Assembly (NCBI RefSeq): GCF_030272615.1
Contig: NC_081411.1
Span: forward strand, 157,806,471-157,870,470
Length of the DNA stretch: 64,000 nucleotides
Direction of reading: 5' to 3'
DNA from: Cryptomeria japonica
Taxonomy: Eukaryota > Streptophyta > Pinopsida > Cupressales > Cupressaceae
The position numbers and the translations under genes are program-made. Of this stretch, positions 9,251 to 21,694 are shown piece by piece. Position 1 is the stretch's first letter. Every line of letters starts with the position of its first letter. The notes under the pieces were generated by a model that was not told the origin of the DNA, did no database searches, and worked only from the letters and a program-made list of their open reading frames with translations.

Positions 9251-12090
9251 GACATGTTCATTTAAGGTTTAGTTTCAGATTCAGTAATATTTCCAGATTT
9301 GTAATCACACAACAAAGTTAATATTGAAATATTTCTTCACCTTGTTTCTCAACAAGTATTCACTCATTCTATCTTACATTAGAAAAATAATTTTTTTGTG
9401 TATATTTTCTAGTTAATTTTTTTAATCATGTTTGGTAGCATGAACCATTATGCAATGTACTAATATTTATAAGGAAATTTTTATCTATTTTGGAAGATTA
9501 TTTTCTTGTTGTATGCTATATGTTGGAAATTTATGTTAAGTTACTTTTGAGGACTATGATTTTCATGTTTGATATGCTAGTTTGATATTATTTTTACAGC
9601 AATAAAAAAAATGTGAAAAACACAATGTTCTTGTACATTTATGTGATGTTACAATTCAATTCATAACACAAATTAGATGTCCTAGTAATATTTTTGTCCC
9701 CCTTTAAATTTATACAATCAAAACTATATATTTGTAAACTTTAAAATAACCACTAGCACTTACTATAATTACAAATTACTCATTAGCTAATACCTCAAAA
9801 CAACTACTATATATGCTCATACAGTGAATTGTAGGCACTAAGCAATTAGTCGCATAAGAAGTGCACTTCGAGATTTGGTACTAGAAAGAGTAACCCACTC
9901 TTTGCTTCGAGAAGACATTAAAATAATATAATACAACCTTAACTATCCATGTATCTCCTAATATTCTAATTAGAGAAAAATAACCACTACAAGGAAAAAT
10001 GTTGACAATGTTTCGAGAAGACATTAAAATAATATAATACATTCTCATCAATGAGATGAGCTTAATTGGCCCAAAACTATGATTAAAAATTGATACACAA
10101 TTCCATAGAGTAAATCTCTTGTAACAATATATCTAATTTGGTATCATTTCTACAATGCTTATAAGACTTGCCCGATTCCCACATGATATGGATAAACCTA
10201 TCTATGCATCACATAACATTATAGAAAATCTATGACACATATTTAATATAATTGTTACATTACAAACAATATTTATACAAGGTGACAATCCCATTTAAAT
10301 ATAATTTTTCCATACATTAAAAGCATGTGCATGTAGAATAAATTCAGCATGATTGGGACTTATTAATGGCTTGCACAAATAAGCTAGTAATATATCACAA
10401 CAAGAAAATGTTTAAATTACTAAATCAATGTTGCAATTAGTTTTGTAGTAAACACACAATGTAAATAGGCACTGATAATAAGCTAGTAATGAAATGAAGA
10501 TACTAAGGAGAGTGAGGTAGTATGGTTAGGATGGATGAGTTGTAAGACTAGCACTAGAGCTATTGACATCGGTAATAATACTTAAGTCAATAACAAAATC
10601 TATCTTGGCATTTAAGCCTTTTTTTAATCATTATTCAAATTATTACTATAAAACAAGTATATTATGTATACATTAACCATGATAAAATTGTGATTAAAAT
10701 TTAATTTAATTTTAAATTATCAAATATATCTTGTATTTCAGTCTTAGCTTAAGAACAATTCAATTCTAGACTCATTCCATGTCTTTCTTGTAACAATTTC
10801 TAAAAATTGGGATATTTTGAAGCATAACCAAGAATATAACAACTTAACTATTGAGCATAAAAAATGCATGGTAGGAACTTTGTAGCAACACTACCTTGTT
10901 TAAATCAATTTAGTTAACATTAATATGCTCATGCCATTACCCTCCATATTGTGCGACCATGTAGTTATGCCTCTTGGCATAATAATATAGTAAAGAATTA
11001 AATTTATCTATATCTTTTAAAACTTATATATATTAAATCTAGTTAAGGTTCACTTAACCATTTCTGTAACTATTTCTTGAATATGCATAAATCGCTTCAA
11101 ACTTGAACTTGAACTGTTAATTTTAATTGAAAGCACTATAATAATTACACTTAGAGCCCTTCATTAGTATTGCATGTATGGTGTAGATACATTTTATAAA
11201 TGTATTTTGAAGAATTTATTTATAATGTAAGTTTCTTGCCTATTTATGTTTTTCATTTTCTAGTGTTTTGATTTTCTTTACTTTACAAAATATTTTTTAC
11301 TTCTGATTTTAGTAAATTTCATCTAAAACTTATTCTTTTCTTTATGTAAAAGAAAAATATTTTATTGTTTTATATTTTCTCCTTTTCCATCATGGATCTT
11401 ATGCTTTTAGAGTCTTTCTTTTGCTAAAGCAAGTGTTAGCCTCCCAATTCTTGGTATTTTTGGTTTCTTTATTGCACTTTTTGTAGGTTGCTCCTCCTCT
11501 CACCGTATAAAAAAATACCACATGACCAAAGATTTCAATAAATAGCATTTGTTTTTCATTATCATAGTTTTTTCATTAAATTTTAATTTAGTTTGACCAT
11601 TTATATACCAATTTCAATAAAAAGACAAAAATTATTAAATTTATATGAATTTTCCTACAAAATGTACATGTTCATAGGGAGAGATAACAAAAAAATATTC
11701 ATTTATGAAGTTGTTCATAGTGCTTAATAAAGACTAATATAATACATATGTAATCTCAAATCTCTATTTATATTTTTATGAGCAGCTAAATGAATTAGAG
11801 ATTATGACTTCAAACATTTAATCCAAATAACATAAATGAATCATTCCAAAGTCTCAGTTATAATTAATCATTTATTGTAAATTTAAAAGGAAGATTTAGA
11901 TTTAAATTAATATGGTTTCATTTTTTACTACATTACTCTTTGTTTTTTTCTTTAATACCTTGCAATTTTCCATTATAATAATTTTTAAATAAATATTTAA
12001 TTACTTAGCCTAACATAAAGACAATTGTAAACATAACCTTAACTTAACCATAATCTTATCTCTAAATGAATTGTAAACTTCATATATCTA
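9251..12090. other. AT-rich stretch without recognised genes
   Basis: I see no protein-like frame, LTR pair or RNA gene in this 2.8 kb. A direct repeat of about 29 bp (CGAGAAGACATTAAAATAAT plus the next bases) occurs near 9908 and 10015, separated by about 80 bases. The rest is unremarkable. Confidence 0.6.
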
Positions 12091-12114
12091 TGTGTGTGTG
12101 TGTGTGTGTGTGTG
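12091..12114 (+). repeat. (TG)12 microsatellite
   Basis: Twelve TG units, followed by CATA-type repeats up to the start of the 13-kb LTR element at 12138. It appears to be the left part of the microsatellite into which that element inserted. Confidence 0.95.
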
Positions 12115-12137
12115 CGATACATACATATATACATATG

Positions 12138-12917
12138 TTGGCATCCTACACTCATATGAGAATAGTTGATGTTGTCATTGATGGAAACCAAATGGCAACC
12201 AACCGGAAATAGATTTCTACATCCACCGATAGACATCAACACTGGCATGCGCTTACACGAGCATCTAGTTTACACCTGAAATGAAGTATACCGACACACA
12301 GGTCGACATGGGATAAAGTTTTGTTTATATGAATTGTTTTGTAAATGTGATTAACTATTTGAAAGCCAACTTGGTATATTGTAAAAGACTCATATATGTA
12401 TGAGGTCTTATAGATCATTTTGTAATGAGAAATATATGGTAGAAGATAATTGTTTAGTGGAAGCTAAGGTTTTTGGTTAAGGTATCTATCTAAGCTTAAA
12501 TCATTACTAAACCTGGCATTAGAGATTATTTTTTGAGAAGTACATTGTATTGGATTTAATTATCCATTTTATTGTCAGTGAGACTCTTCATTAAGTAGTG
12601 AGCTCTAGGTTGTTGGCCTTGTTGCTTGTGCAGGCCCCTATTGTAAGTAGTATTTATTGATTGGCGAGTGAGTAAATATTGTGGGTCACAAATCCCACCG
12701 AGGTTTTTCCCACACTGGGTTTCCTTGTTAAAATATCTTATGTTATGGTGTGTTTCTATGTTGTCTCTGTTATTTGTGTTTATTGCATTAATTCTTGTTT
12801 ACTGGTACTCTGTTTTGGGTTGCAAAGTTATGAATAAGTTTAAATATTCATTCAACTGGTTAGACATTGATTCACCCCTCCCTCTTAGTGTCTTTGGGAC
12901 TATCATTCAATCTAACA
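12138..12917 (+). repeat. 5' LTR of the 13-kb element
   Basis: It pairs with 24365-25144 along its whole 780 bp. The two copies differ at many scattered sites, so the insertion is old. The end is fixed by the primer-binding site two bases further on. Frames inside the LTR are shared by both copies and are not evidence of a gene. Confidence 0.9.
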
Positions 12918-12919
12918 AT

Positions 12920-12931
12920 TGGTATCAGAGC
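12920..12931 (+). other. Primer-binding site, initiator Met-tRNA
   Basis: TGGTATCAGAGC begins two bases after the 5' LTR. This matches the 3' end of plant initiator Met-tRNA, the usual primer for minus-strand DNA in Copia and many other plant LTR elements. Confidence 0.9.
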
Positions 12932-12988
12932 CTGGTCCTCTATTTGCAAAAGCCTAATAGCTTGACGAAGATTCTGAAACCAGTACAG

Positions 12989-14016
12989 ATGGAGAACTTA
13001 AGAAAATAGTTGGAAGGAGCTCTTGAAGATTTTGATGAAGAAAAACTGAAGAATATCAAACTTGAAGATGATATGAGGACTGCTAAGGAATTCATTAAAG
13101 GACTTCAAGAGAACTTGGTTATAGCACAAAATAAGAGAAAAAAACTTCATGACAAAATGTACAGAATGATGATGATGAAAAGGAAACTCTTAGAGACATT
13201 GCAAATAAGTTAAGGCAAGAGAACAGTATTATGAAGAATGAAATGCAAGATATGACTATGAGATTATGTAAGGATATTGAAGACAGAAAGAAGAATGAAG
13301 AAGACTTGACTAGGAGACTTAATGATGCAGGAAATAAAAATCTGAGACTCAGTCATGAAATTGATATGCTAAAGACAAATCTGATTCACATGCAACATGA
13401 TAAAGATGAGCTTGTGAGGCAAGTTGGAATTTTGGAAAATGAGTTGATTACTACAAATGAACGCAAAGACAAATTTAAGAAAAGTTCAGAAAGGCTTGAT
13501 GATATGATGAAAAGACAGAAACCTAGTTGAGATACAATCGGACTTGGATTTGAAATTGGAGAAAGTTTTAGTACTGCAAATAATTAAGATCAGAACAAAC
13601 TGGTAAGACAACCTAATGCTTATAAATTTAATGGGAGATGTTTCAATTGCAATAAATATGGTCATAGAGAAAATCAATGTAGAGTTATAAATAATCAGAA
13701 TACAAACTCAGCCACCGGTCAATGTTTCAAATACAACAAAGTTAGTCATAATTCAGAAAATTTCAGAATGAATGTGAACTGTTATGTTTGTGGTAGATTT
13801 AAGCATTTATCTAATCAATGCAGATCACAAACTGGTCAAGGATATGGAAAATCTATTCAGAGGAATAATGTAACTTGTTATGCATGTAACAAGATTGGAC
13901 ATATTACAAAATTTTGTAGAAGAAAGAGTATACCGGCAAACAATAAAGGATCTAGTGTGAAGGGAAAAGAAGAGGTAAATGAAATAAAGAAAGATTTTTT
14001 TAAAAGAATGGATTAA
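12989..14016 (+). pseudogene. Gag with coiled coil and four zinc knuckles
   Basis: ATG at 12989 opens a frame (MENLRK, then a TAG at 13007). A long charged coiled-coil part follows to about 13500, with a frameshift between 13010 and 13231. From 13231 to 14016 one frame holds further stops and then four CX2CX4HX4C-type knuckles. Number 1 is at 13639-13680 (CFNCNKYGHRENQC). Number 2 is near 13722 and has lost two Cys (CFKYNKVSHNSENF). Number 3 is at 13780-13821 (CYVCGRFKHLSNQC) and number 4 at 13876-13917 (CYACNKIGHITKFC). It would package the element's RNA in a particle. Multi-knuckle gags are seen in plant Copia-like elements; no pol follows. Confidence 0.8.
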
Positions 14017-14404
14017 GAAGGCAAATCAAAAATTTGATGAATCTATCTCTGCACCGGTAGAACAAAGTAAACCTCCACTGGTAGGATATTCTTCATCTAA
14101 CTAAGGAATAATCCTTAGGGGTTATTGCAAAAAATTGAAAATCATGCATTTTACCATCGGTTGATGGGAAGAAGATACATTTCTTCTTTACTGGCAGATG
14201 TGTTAACTTTTCACTTGATCGATGAGCATTTAATGTGGTTTTAAAGAACCTTTTTGGCTATAAAGCACTAGGAAAACCCTCATTTTGACTCACCAAGCAT
14301 TCAAACAATCAGAGAGCGGAAAACTGAGCCCGAGCATCCTAAGGTGAAGCTACGAAGTGATTTTCAGACATTCAGAGAACTTCAATTAAGAGGTATTTAT
14401 CAAA

Positions 14405-15615
14405 ATGGCAACCTCATCTTGTTTTCCTAAGTTTATTGAAAAAACCTATCATTGTTGAAAACATCAAACGCCCTAGACACGTGTTTAAGATTATCCCCGA
14501 GGTTACAAAGCAGGATGATTCTATCGGAGCTTTTTCAAAAATTTCAAAGGGTGTAGCATTTGCAGAAGACCCTAGAATCTACATACATTGCAACATAGAA
14601 AACCAAGGGACTTAGGATTTGAATAAAATGTTTAATGAGGTTATTACCAATGAAAAATGTGTGATTAAACCTGAACATAAGATTGTGGAAGACTTAGGAT
14701 TTGTAAAAAATACTAAACATTCTTGAATTTCCAAAGGAAGTTGTAAAACTTCTATTAAGCAGAGTCCATGGAGAGTTCATGTGGTTAGAGTGAGTTTGCA
14801 AGATAACCAAGGAAACAAATTGGTAGTTACTGGTTTACCTTCAACCAGTAGTAGGCCTGATAAAACCAAGAAAATACCTAAAAAGGGAGTTATGGAGTTA
14901 ACCGGAGCCACATCGGATAGCGGGTCACTTAGAGTCAATGATGCCAAGGATAAAAATGTGAGATATGTTAGTATGATACTTGGATATAAAGCAACACATG
15001 CCAATAGACTGAATTCAGTTTCTAGCCTTTGTATTCACAGTGCATATGAGATGGTGAACAATAATGCTAAGATAGATGTCTATGAATGGCTTAAAGATGA
15101 ACTAATTGATAATTTGAACAAGATTAAGGGAGATAAGAAAGGTACTTTCCGTTTTGGGAACCTATTAGTATGCTTAATGCTATACTTTACCAAAGAGATA
15201 CCCAACATAGGTCACAAGGATTCTGGTTATGACACCTCGGTAGGAAAGCAGGTACAGGAAAGCTTTCACCAATATGGGCACTGACTATGATAAGAACATT
15301 GCAGATTACTTTAAAACATTTCAAACTAAGTTGAGAGAAAGAGAGAGATTACCACAGAGCATGGTTGATAAATATGACAAGCAAATATGTTTTTTCATTA
15401 AGAGAGATGAGACTTGGATGGAAGTAGTAAGCCTTAAAACTATTTGTGTTACTGAGATGGGTTATGAGGTAGACCTACCTGTTCTAGAAACATATGCAAA
15501 AGCCCTACTTGGTGCACCTAGGGAGCCATCTGAAGGAATATTTGGTAATGCAGAAATTGTTGCAAGTAATGTATCTATGCAAAAAGAAAGGAAGAAAAGA
15601 GACAAATTTATCTGA
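14405..15615 (+). pseudogene. Unidentified protein frame 2 of the non-autonomous element
   Basis: Starting at ATG 14405 the reading shifts frame at least three times but keeps protein-like runs: KRPRHVFKIIPEVTKQDDS, SRVHGEFMWLE near 14760, VTGLPSTSSRPDKTKKIPKK, WLKDELIDNLNKIKGDKKG, FRFGNLLVCLMLYFTKEIP, and TMVDKYDKQ-like sequence to 15615. The pattern HGEFM...TGLP is reminiscent of the plant transposon protein family PF20167 or similar, but I cannot confirm this. No catalytic motif is visible. The two main frames overlap at 15274-15284. The function is unknown; its position after gag, where pol is expected, is the notable point. Confidence 0.5.
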
Positions 15616-15658
15616 TATGCCTCTAAGAATGCTAGTGAAATTAAGGAAAATGTCATGA

Positions 15659-16587
15659 ATATCAGTGTATATCAGTGAGTAAGCTTAAAGAACTGCAACT
15701 AGAAGCACATGTTTCATCGATTGTGACATCTTCTGATACAAACAGTGGCAAGGCTACTGAGTTTATGAGAGTGGAAAGGAAAAAGAAATCCCCACCAGTA
15801 CCTTCTCCTCCTCCTAAGAAAACAAGGACACTAAGGAAGAAGCAATAGGAAGTTAGGGAACCGTAGATGAAGCTTACACCAAAGAAGAAACAGACACCAA
15901 TTACCCCTACACTAGATAATCTACTAAATGAGATTACATAGGAAGGTAATATAGTAAATATAAATAAATGGTATAATTCTTATAAGGATTCTGACAAACA
16001 AACTATTGAAGAAAGCATTATTTTACATTCGGATATCTACAAGAAAGTTTTGATAGAAGTAATTGATGATTTACCCAATGATTCATACATGAGATTAGAA
16101 GCTAAAAGGCTATATGTAATGGAACTAGATAAGAAGTTGAAAGTTGAAGCCCTCTTGGTTGTACGTCTAGGTAAATTCTAAGGAAGAGATAGATGAGCTT
16201 ATATTTGAAGAAAACCAGTCAGTATTTGTCAGTTGACACTAGCAAGTAACCCTGATGGCTGGAAGGGTTAAGGAAATTGCAGATGAGACTACAAATAAGT
16301 GGGACATATTTTTTGTTGAGAAGGAAAAGCAAGAGGAAAGAAACATGCCAAAAGTGGAAAAAATATTCAAGGTATATCAGAAAGATTAGGGAAAAGGTAA
16401 AATAGGTGGTGTACCTACTATAAAAGTAACTGATAACATCCCTCCAGTGGCTTAGGACACCCCTTTATTAATTTCAACATCACTGGTACATATAGCTAAT
16501 CCATCAAATATGGCTACTGAAGGTATAACTCATGATGATACTAACCCAGAGTTTGAAATACTTTTTACTATGAATGTGGATACACAG
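15659..16587 (+). pseudogene. Continuation of the unidentified frame, interrupted by the nested array
   Basis: The sequence reads LKELQLEAHVSSIV, then a Pro- and Lys-rich linker (KKKSPPVPSPPPKKTR), KKKQTPITPTLDNLLNEI and NDSYMRLEAKRLYVMELDKK, with stops and frame changes. It runs to a frame ending NPEFEILFTMNVDTQ at 16587. The next codons are found beyond the nested array at 22931, in the same frame once one copy of the five-base duplication is removed. No known domain is recognised. Confidence 0.5.
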
Positions 16588-17870
16588 TGGTGCAGGAGCA
16601 CCTAACCCAAACGTACACCAGGAGTTTAAAGATCATTCCATGAATCATTTCACTCATATTTGAGTTTATATGGTCATTTTAATGTATTTTGAGTCATTTT
16701 GTGAAGCATTGTAAGACATTTGCTCAAGATGCGTATTTGAGTCCTAATTAGGTCTAGGAGGTCAAATTTGTATAAAAAATTCATGGAAGGGTAAGGAAGA
16801 TCTAAAAGGTTGTTTTGAGTCCATCTAAATGTATTTGAAGTGCACAGGCAAAGATTAGGTGTCATATTTATCAAAATGTCAAAATTGTCAATTGTGTCAA
16901 AAATGTTGTGAAGCACAAATTGCCTTATAAAGTTGTAAACCAAGGATGTAATTGGTTTTGAGTACTTGTAACTACCATATGGATGTGTGGTGGTTATAAA
17001 AACCATCATTTGGTCGAATCCAATGGGTGTGTGTAAGATTGGAGGATAGAAATGAATAATATTTGAAGTTTTTACACACTCCACATTGTTTTCTGCATAT
17101 AGCAATCTGATCATTCACATTTTTCTTTATGAAAAATCATTTGTATCCATTGGAAATGTATTGGATATGATAATGACATGATTTAAATTTTTTTTCCCTT
17201 TGGTTTCATTCAATTTCAACCATTTTGAAGCAAGTTATGCAAGATTAGGTGAAAACTATCAAAAAACCCTCCAAATTGGGGTTTGTGGAGAGTTTCACTA
17301 AAACATTTTGATTGCAACAATGAAAATTGTTGTAAATTTGGTATTTTATAGAGGGTTTAATTATAATTCAAATGAATTCAGTTTCAATGTGAATTTTTAA
17401 GTATTTTATGAGATATTTGATGCCCTAGGTAGACTGGGAATGAAGAATTCTTGTTTTTTTTATAACAGTCAAAATGGTCTCGGTGCAGAGACCATAAATC
17501 TTAAATCCACCATTGGATTATTCTAAACGTTTAATATGGTTTTAGAAAATGAGTTTTATACAACCTCTCCGAAATGATCTTCAAACTATGGTCGGGTTGG
17601 AAAGTTATTAATAACTGAGTACGGGTATATCAGACTGCCATTAATTGGGATAGCAAAATGCATTGTTTGGGTCTTGAATAATGTTTAAAGGGTTATAAAT
17701 GATATGAAAGATTTGATATTGGATTGGTTGGTTGATATTAATCTTGTAGGGTGCCTCAAAAATATCAAGGTTGAATATTGATGATTATTTTGGGTCATTG
17801 AGCACCCTAGGATTGGGACTCCGTGGTTCATTTGGGGTTCTTCATTGGTTTTTCATGATGCTCTGCATCA
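16588..17870 (+). repeat. LTR-A of the nested array
   Basis: 1283 bp. It contains a TATA-like TATAAAAA near 16995, inside the small palindrome GGTTATAAAAACC, a likely start region for the transcript. It is followed by TGGTATCAAAGC at 17874-17885, the primer site with one change. Confidence 0.88.
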
Positions 17871-18292
17871 AATTGGTATCAAAGCCGAGCAAAAGATCTG
17901 GGCTAGGAAATTTTTTTATGTTGTGTTTGGTTGTAGGTGTTGGATCCACCTATCTACAAAGGAATAGGTTGAGGAGAGAACCTGGTTGTGGTTGCCAAAC
18001 GACTAGGGAGAGAGGAAAAAGAGACTCCTAGGTGAGGCAAAGCAAGTGTGAGTTTGTGTGGATTCCTGAGGAACACCTTGAGTTAAAACCATTGGATACT
18101 CCATGGATGTGAGTAGTTGAGAGGATGATTACATTTTTGAAGTTGGTAGCAGCAATATGAGGATAATGAGAGAATGGTGAAATGAAGAGGCAGAGATAAA
18201 CATGAAGACAAAGACAAAGTTTCATTCCAAGACACAAAATTTTCTTGCATGTTGTTTCCAAGGGACTTGGAAATATTTCAGGGTCAGTACAA
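17871..18292 (+). other. Internal region A (422 bp)
   Basis: It carries the primer site (one mismatch) and then AG-rich leader-like sequence. Forward frames are broken, for example GGAACCGGTTG-like runs followed by stops, and an antisense frame is present by chance. No gag motif is seen. Confidence 0.75.
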
Positions 18293-19572
18293 TGGTGCAG
18301 AAGCACCTAACTCAGATGTACACCAGTATTTTAAAGATCATTCCATGAATCATTTCACTCATATTTGAGTTTATATGGTCATTTTAATGTATTTTGAGTC
18401 ATTTTGTGAAGCACTATAAAACATTTGCTCAAGATGTGTATTTGAGTCCTAATTGGGTCTAGGAGATCAAATTTGTATAAAAAATTCATGGAAAGGTAAA
18501 GAAGATCTAAAAGGTTATTTTGAGTGCATCTAAATGTATTTGAAGTGCACAGGCAAAGATTAGGGCTCATATTTATCAAAATGTCAAAATTGTCAATTGT
18601 GTCAAAAATGTTGTCAAGCACAAATTGCATTATAAAGTTGCAAACCAAGGATGTAGTTGGTTTTGAGTAGTTGTAACTACCATATGGATGTGTGGTGGTT
18701 ATAAAAACCATAATTTTGTCGAATCCAATGTGTGTGTGTAAGATTCGAGGAAGGAAATGAATAATATTTGAAGTTTTTACACACTCCACATTGTTTTCTA
18801 GGTATAGCAGTTTGATCATTGACATTTTTCTTTATGAAAAATAATTTGTATCCATTGAAAATGTATTGGATATGATAATGAAATAAGTAAAATTTGTTTT
18901 CCCTTTGGTTTCATTCAATTTCAACCATTTTGAAGCAAGTTATGCAAGATTTGGTGAAAACTATCGAAAAACCCTCCAAATTGGGGTTTGTGGAGAGTTT
19001 CACTAAAACATTTTGATTTCTCCATTGGAAATTGTTGTAAATTTGGTTTTTTATATAGGGTTGAATTATATTTAAAATTAATTCAGTTTCAATGTGATTG
19101 GTTAAGTATTTTATGAGATACTTGATGCGCTAGGCGGACCTCGAATGAAATTTTTTTGTTTTTTTTATAACACTCAAAATGGTCTCGGTGCAGAGACAAT
19201 AACTCTTAAATCCATCGTTGGATTATTCTAAATGTTCAATATGGTTTTAGAAAACTAGTTTTCTACCTCACTAAAATGATCTTCAAACTATCATCGGGTT
19301 GGAAAGTTATTAATAACTGAGTATGGGTATATTAGACTATCATTAATTGGGACAACAAAATGTATTGTATGGGTCTTGAATAATGTTTAAAGGGTTATAA
19401 ATGATATGAAAGATTTAATAATGGATTGGTTGGTTGATATTAATATTTTTGGATGCCTCAAAAATATCAAGGTTGAATATTGATGATTATTTTGGGTCAT
19501 TGAGCACCCTAGGATTGGGATTCCATGGTTGATTTGGGGTTCTTGGTTGGTTTTTCATGATGCTTTGCATCA
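18293..19572 (+). repeat. LTR-B of the nested array
   Basis: 1280 bp. It starts TGGTGCAGAAGCACC and ends TTTGCATCA. A perfect Met-tRNA primer site TGGTATCAGAGC follows at 19576-19587. Confidence 0.88.
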
Positions 19573-19994
19573 AATTGGTATCAGAGCCCAGCAAGAGATC
19601 TGGGCTAGGAAATTTGTTTATGTTGTGTTTGGTTGTAGGTATTGGATCCACCTATCTATGGAGGAACAGGTTGAGGAGAGAACCTGGTTGTGGTTTCCAA
19701 AAGACTAGGGACAGAGGAAAAAGAGACTCCTAGGTGAGGCAAAGGAAGTGTGAGTTTGTGTGGATGCCTGAAGAACACCTTGAGTTGCAACCATTGGATA
19801 CTCCATGGATGTGATTAGTTGAGAGGATGATTACCTTTTTGAAGTTGGTAGCAGCAGCATGAGGATAATGAGAGAATGGTGAAAGGAAGAGGCAGAGATA
19901 AAGATGAAGACAAAGACAAAGTTTAAGTCCAAGACACAAAAATTTTTTGTGGGTTGTTTCCAAGGGACTTGGAAAGCTTTCAAGGTCAATAGTA
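19573..19994 (+). other. Internal region B (422 bp)
   Basis: Same length as regions A and C and highly similar to both. The primer site is intact. No protein-coding motif is recognised. Confidence 0.75.
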
Positions 19995-21272
19995 TGGTGC
20001 AGGAGCACCTAACCCAAACATACACTAAGAGTTTAAAGATCATTATATGAATCATTTCACTCATATTTGAGTTTATATGGTCATTTTAATGTATTTTGAG
20101 TCATTTTGTGAAGCATTGTAAGACATTTGCTCAAGATGTGTATTTGAGTCCTAATTGGGTTTAGGAGGTCAAATTTGTATAAAAAATTCATGGAAGGGTA
20201 AAGAAGATCTAAAATTTTGTTTTAAGTCCATCTAAATGTATTTGAAGTGTACAGGCAAAGACTAGGGGTCATATTTATCAAAATGTCAAAATTGTCTATC
20301 GTGTCAAAAATGTTGCCAAGCACAAATTGCATTATAAAGTTGCAAACCAAGGATGTAATTGGTTTTGAGTAGTTGTAACTACCATATGGATGTGTGGTGG
20401 TTATAAAAACCATCATTTTTTTGAATCCAATGGGTGTGTGTAATATTGGAGGAAGGAAATGAATAATATTTGAAGTTTTTACACACTCCACATTGTTTTC
20501 TGGGTATAGCAGTCTGATCATTCACGTTTTTCTTTATGAAAAATCATTTGTATCCATTGGAAATGTATTGGATATGATAACGGAATGAGTTAAATTTGTT
20601 TTACCTTTGGTTTCATTCAATTACAACCATTTTGAAGCAAGTTATGCAAGATTTGGTGAAAACTATCAAAAAACCCTCCAAATTGGGGTTTGTGGAAAAT
20701 TTCACTAAAACATTTTGATTGCACCATTGGAAATTGTTGTAAATTTTGTGTTTTATAGAGGGCTGAATTATATTTCAGATGAATTCAGTTTCAATGTGAT
20801 TGGTTAAGTATTATATGAGATAGTTGATGCCCTAGGCGGACCTGGAATAAAGAATTCTTGTTTTTTTTATAACAGTCAAAATGGTCTCAGTGCATAGACC
20901 ATAACTCTTAAATCCACCATTGGATTGTTCTAAAAATTTAATATGGTTTTAGAAAACTAGTTTTCTACAACCTCACCGAAATGATCTTCAAACTATTGTC
21001 GGGTTGGAAAGCTATTAATAACTAAGTACAGGTATATCAGACTGTCATTAATTGGGATAGCAACATTGTATGGGTCTTGAATAATGTTTAAAGGGTTATA
21101 AATGAAATGAAAGATTTAATATTGGATTGGTTGGTTAATATTAATCTTGTTGGATGCCTCAAAATATTAAGGTTGAATATTGATGATTATTTTGGGTCAT
21201 TGAGCACCCTAGGATTGGGATTCCATGGTTGATTTGGGGTTCTTGGTTGGTTTTTCATGATTCTCTACATCA
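19995..21272 (+). repeat. LTR-C of the nested array
   Basis: 1278 bp, start TGGTGCAGGAGCACC, end CTCTACATCA. An intact primer site follows at 21276-21287. Confidence 0.88.
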
Positions 21273-21694
21273 AATTGGTATCAGAGCCCAGCAAAAGATC
21301 TAGGCTAGGAAATTTGTTTATGTTGTGTTTGGTTGCAGGTATTGGATCCACCTAGTTACAGAGGAACGGGTTGAGGAGATAACCTAGTTGTGGTTGCCAA
21401 AAGACTAGGGAGAGAGGAAAAAGAGACTCCTAGGTGAGGCAAAGGAAGTGTGAGTTTGTGTGGATACCTGAGGAACACCTTGAGTTGCAACCATTGGATA
21501 CTCCATGGATGTGAGTAGTTGAGAGGATGATTACCTTTTTGAAGTTGGTAGCAGCAGCATGAGGATAATGAGAGAATGGTGAAAGGAAGAGGCAGAGATA
21601 AAGATGAAGACAAAGACAAAGTTTCAATCCAAGACACAAAATTTTCTTGCAGGTTGTTTCCAAGGGACTTCAAAAGCTTTCAAGGTCGGTAGTA
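21273..21694 (+). other. Internal region C (422 bp)
   Basis: Third internal unit, again exactly 422 bp. It ends AAGGTCGGTAGTA just before LTR-D; this purine-rich end is the best candidate for the polypurine tract but is not a clear one. Confidence 0.75.

Noticed and set aside
12920-12931. tRNA gene at TGGTATCAGAGC sites (also 19576, 21276, 55849)
   Set aside because: Only the 12-base primer complement is present, at LTR borders; there is no tRNA fold around it.
12668-13009. 113-codon frame at the end of the 5' LTR, also seen at 24897-25136
   Set aside because: It lies inside LTR sequence shared by both ends and crosses the primer site; it is not a gene.
17771-18306. Forward and reverse frames of 86-92 codons in the nested internal region
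   Set aside because: They cross the LTR/internal border or run antisense in a 422-bp leader-like region, without any known motif; repeated only because the unit is repeated.
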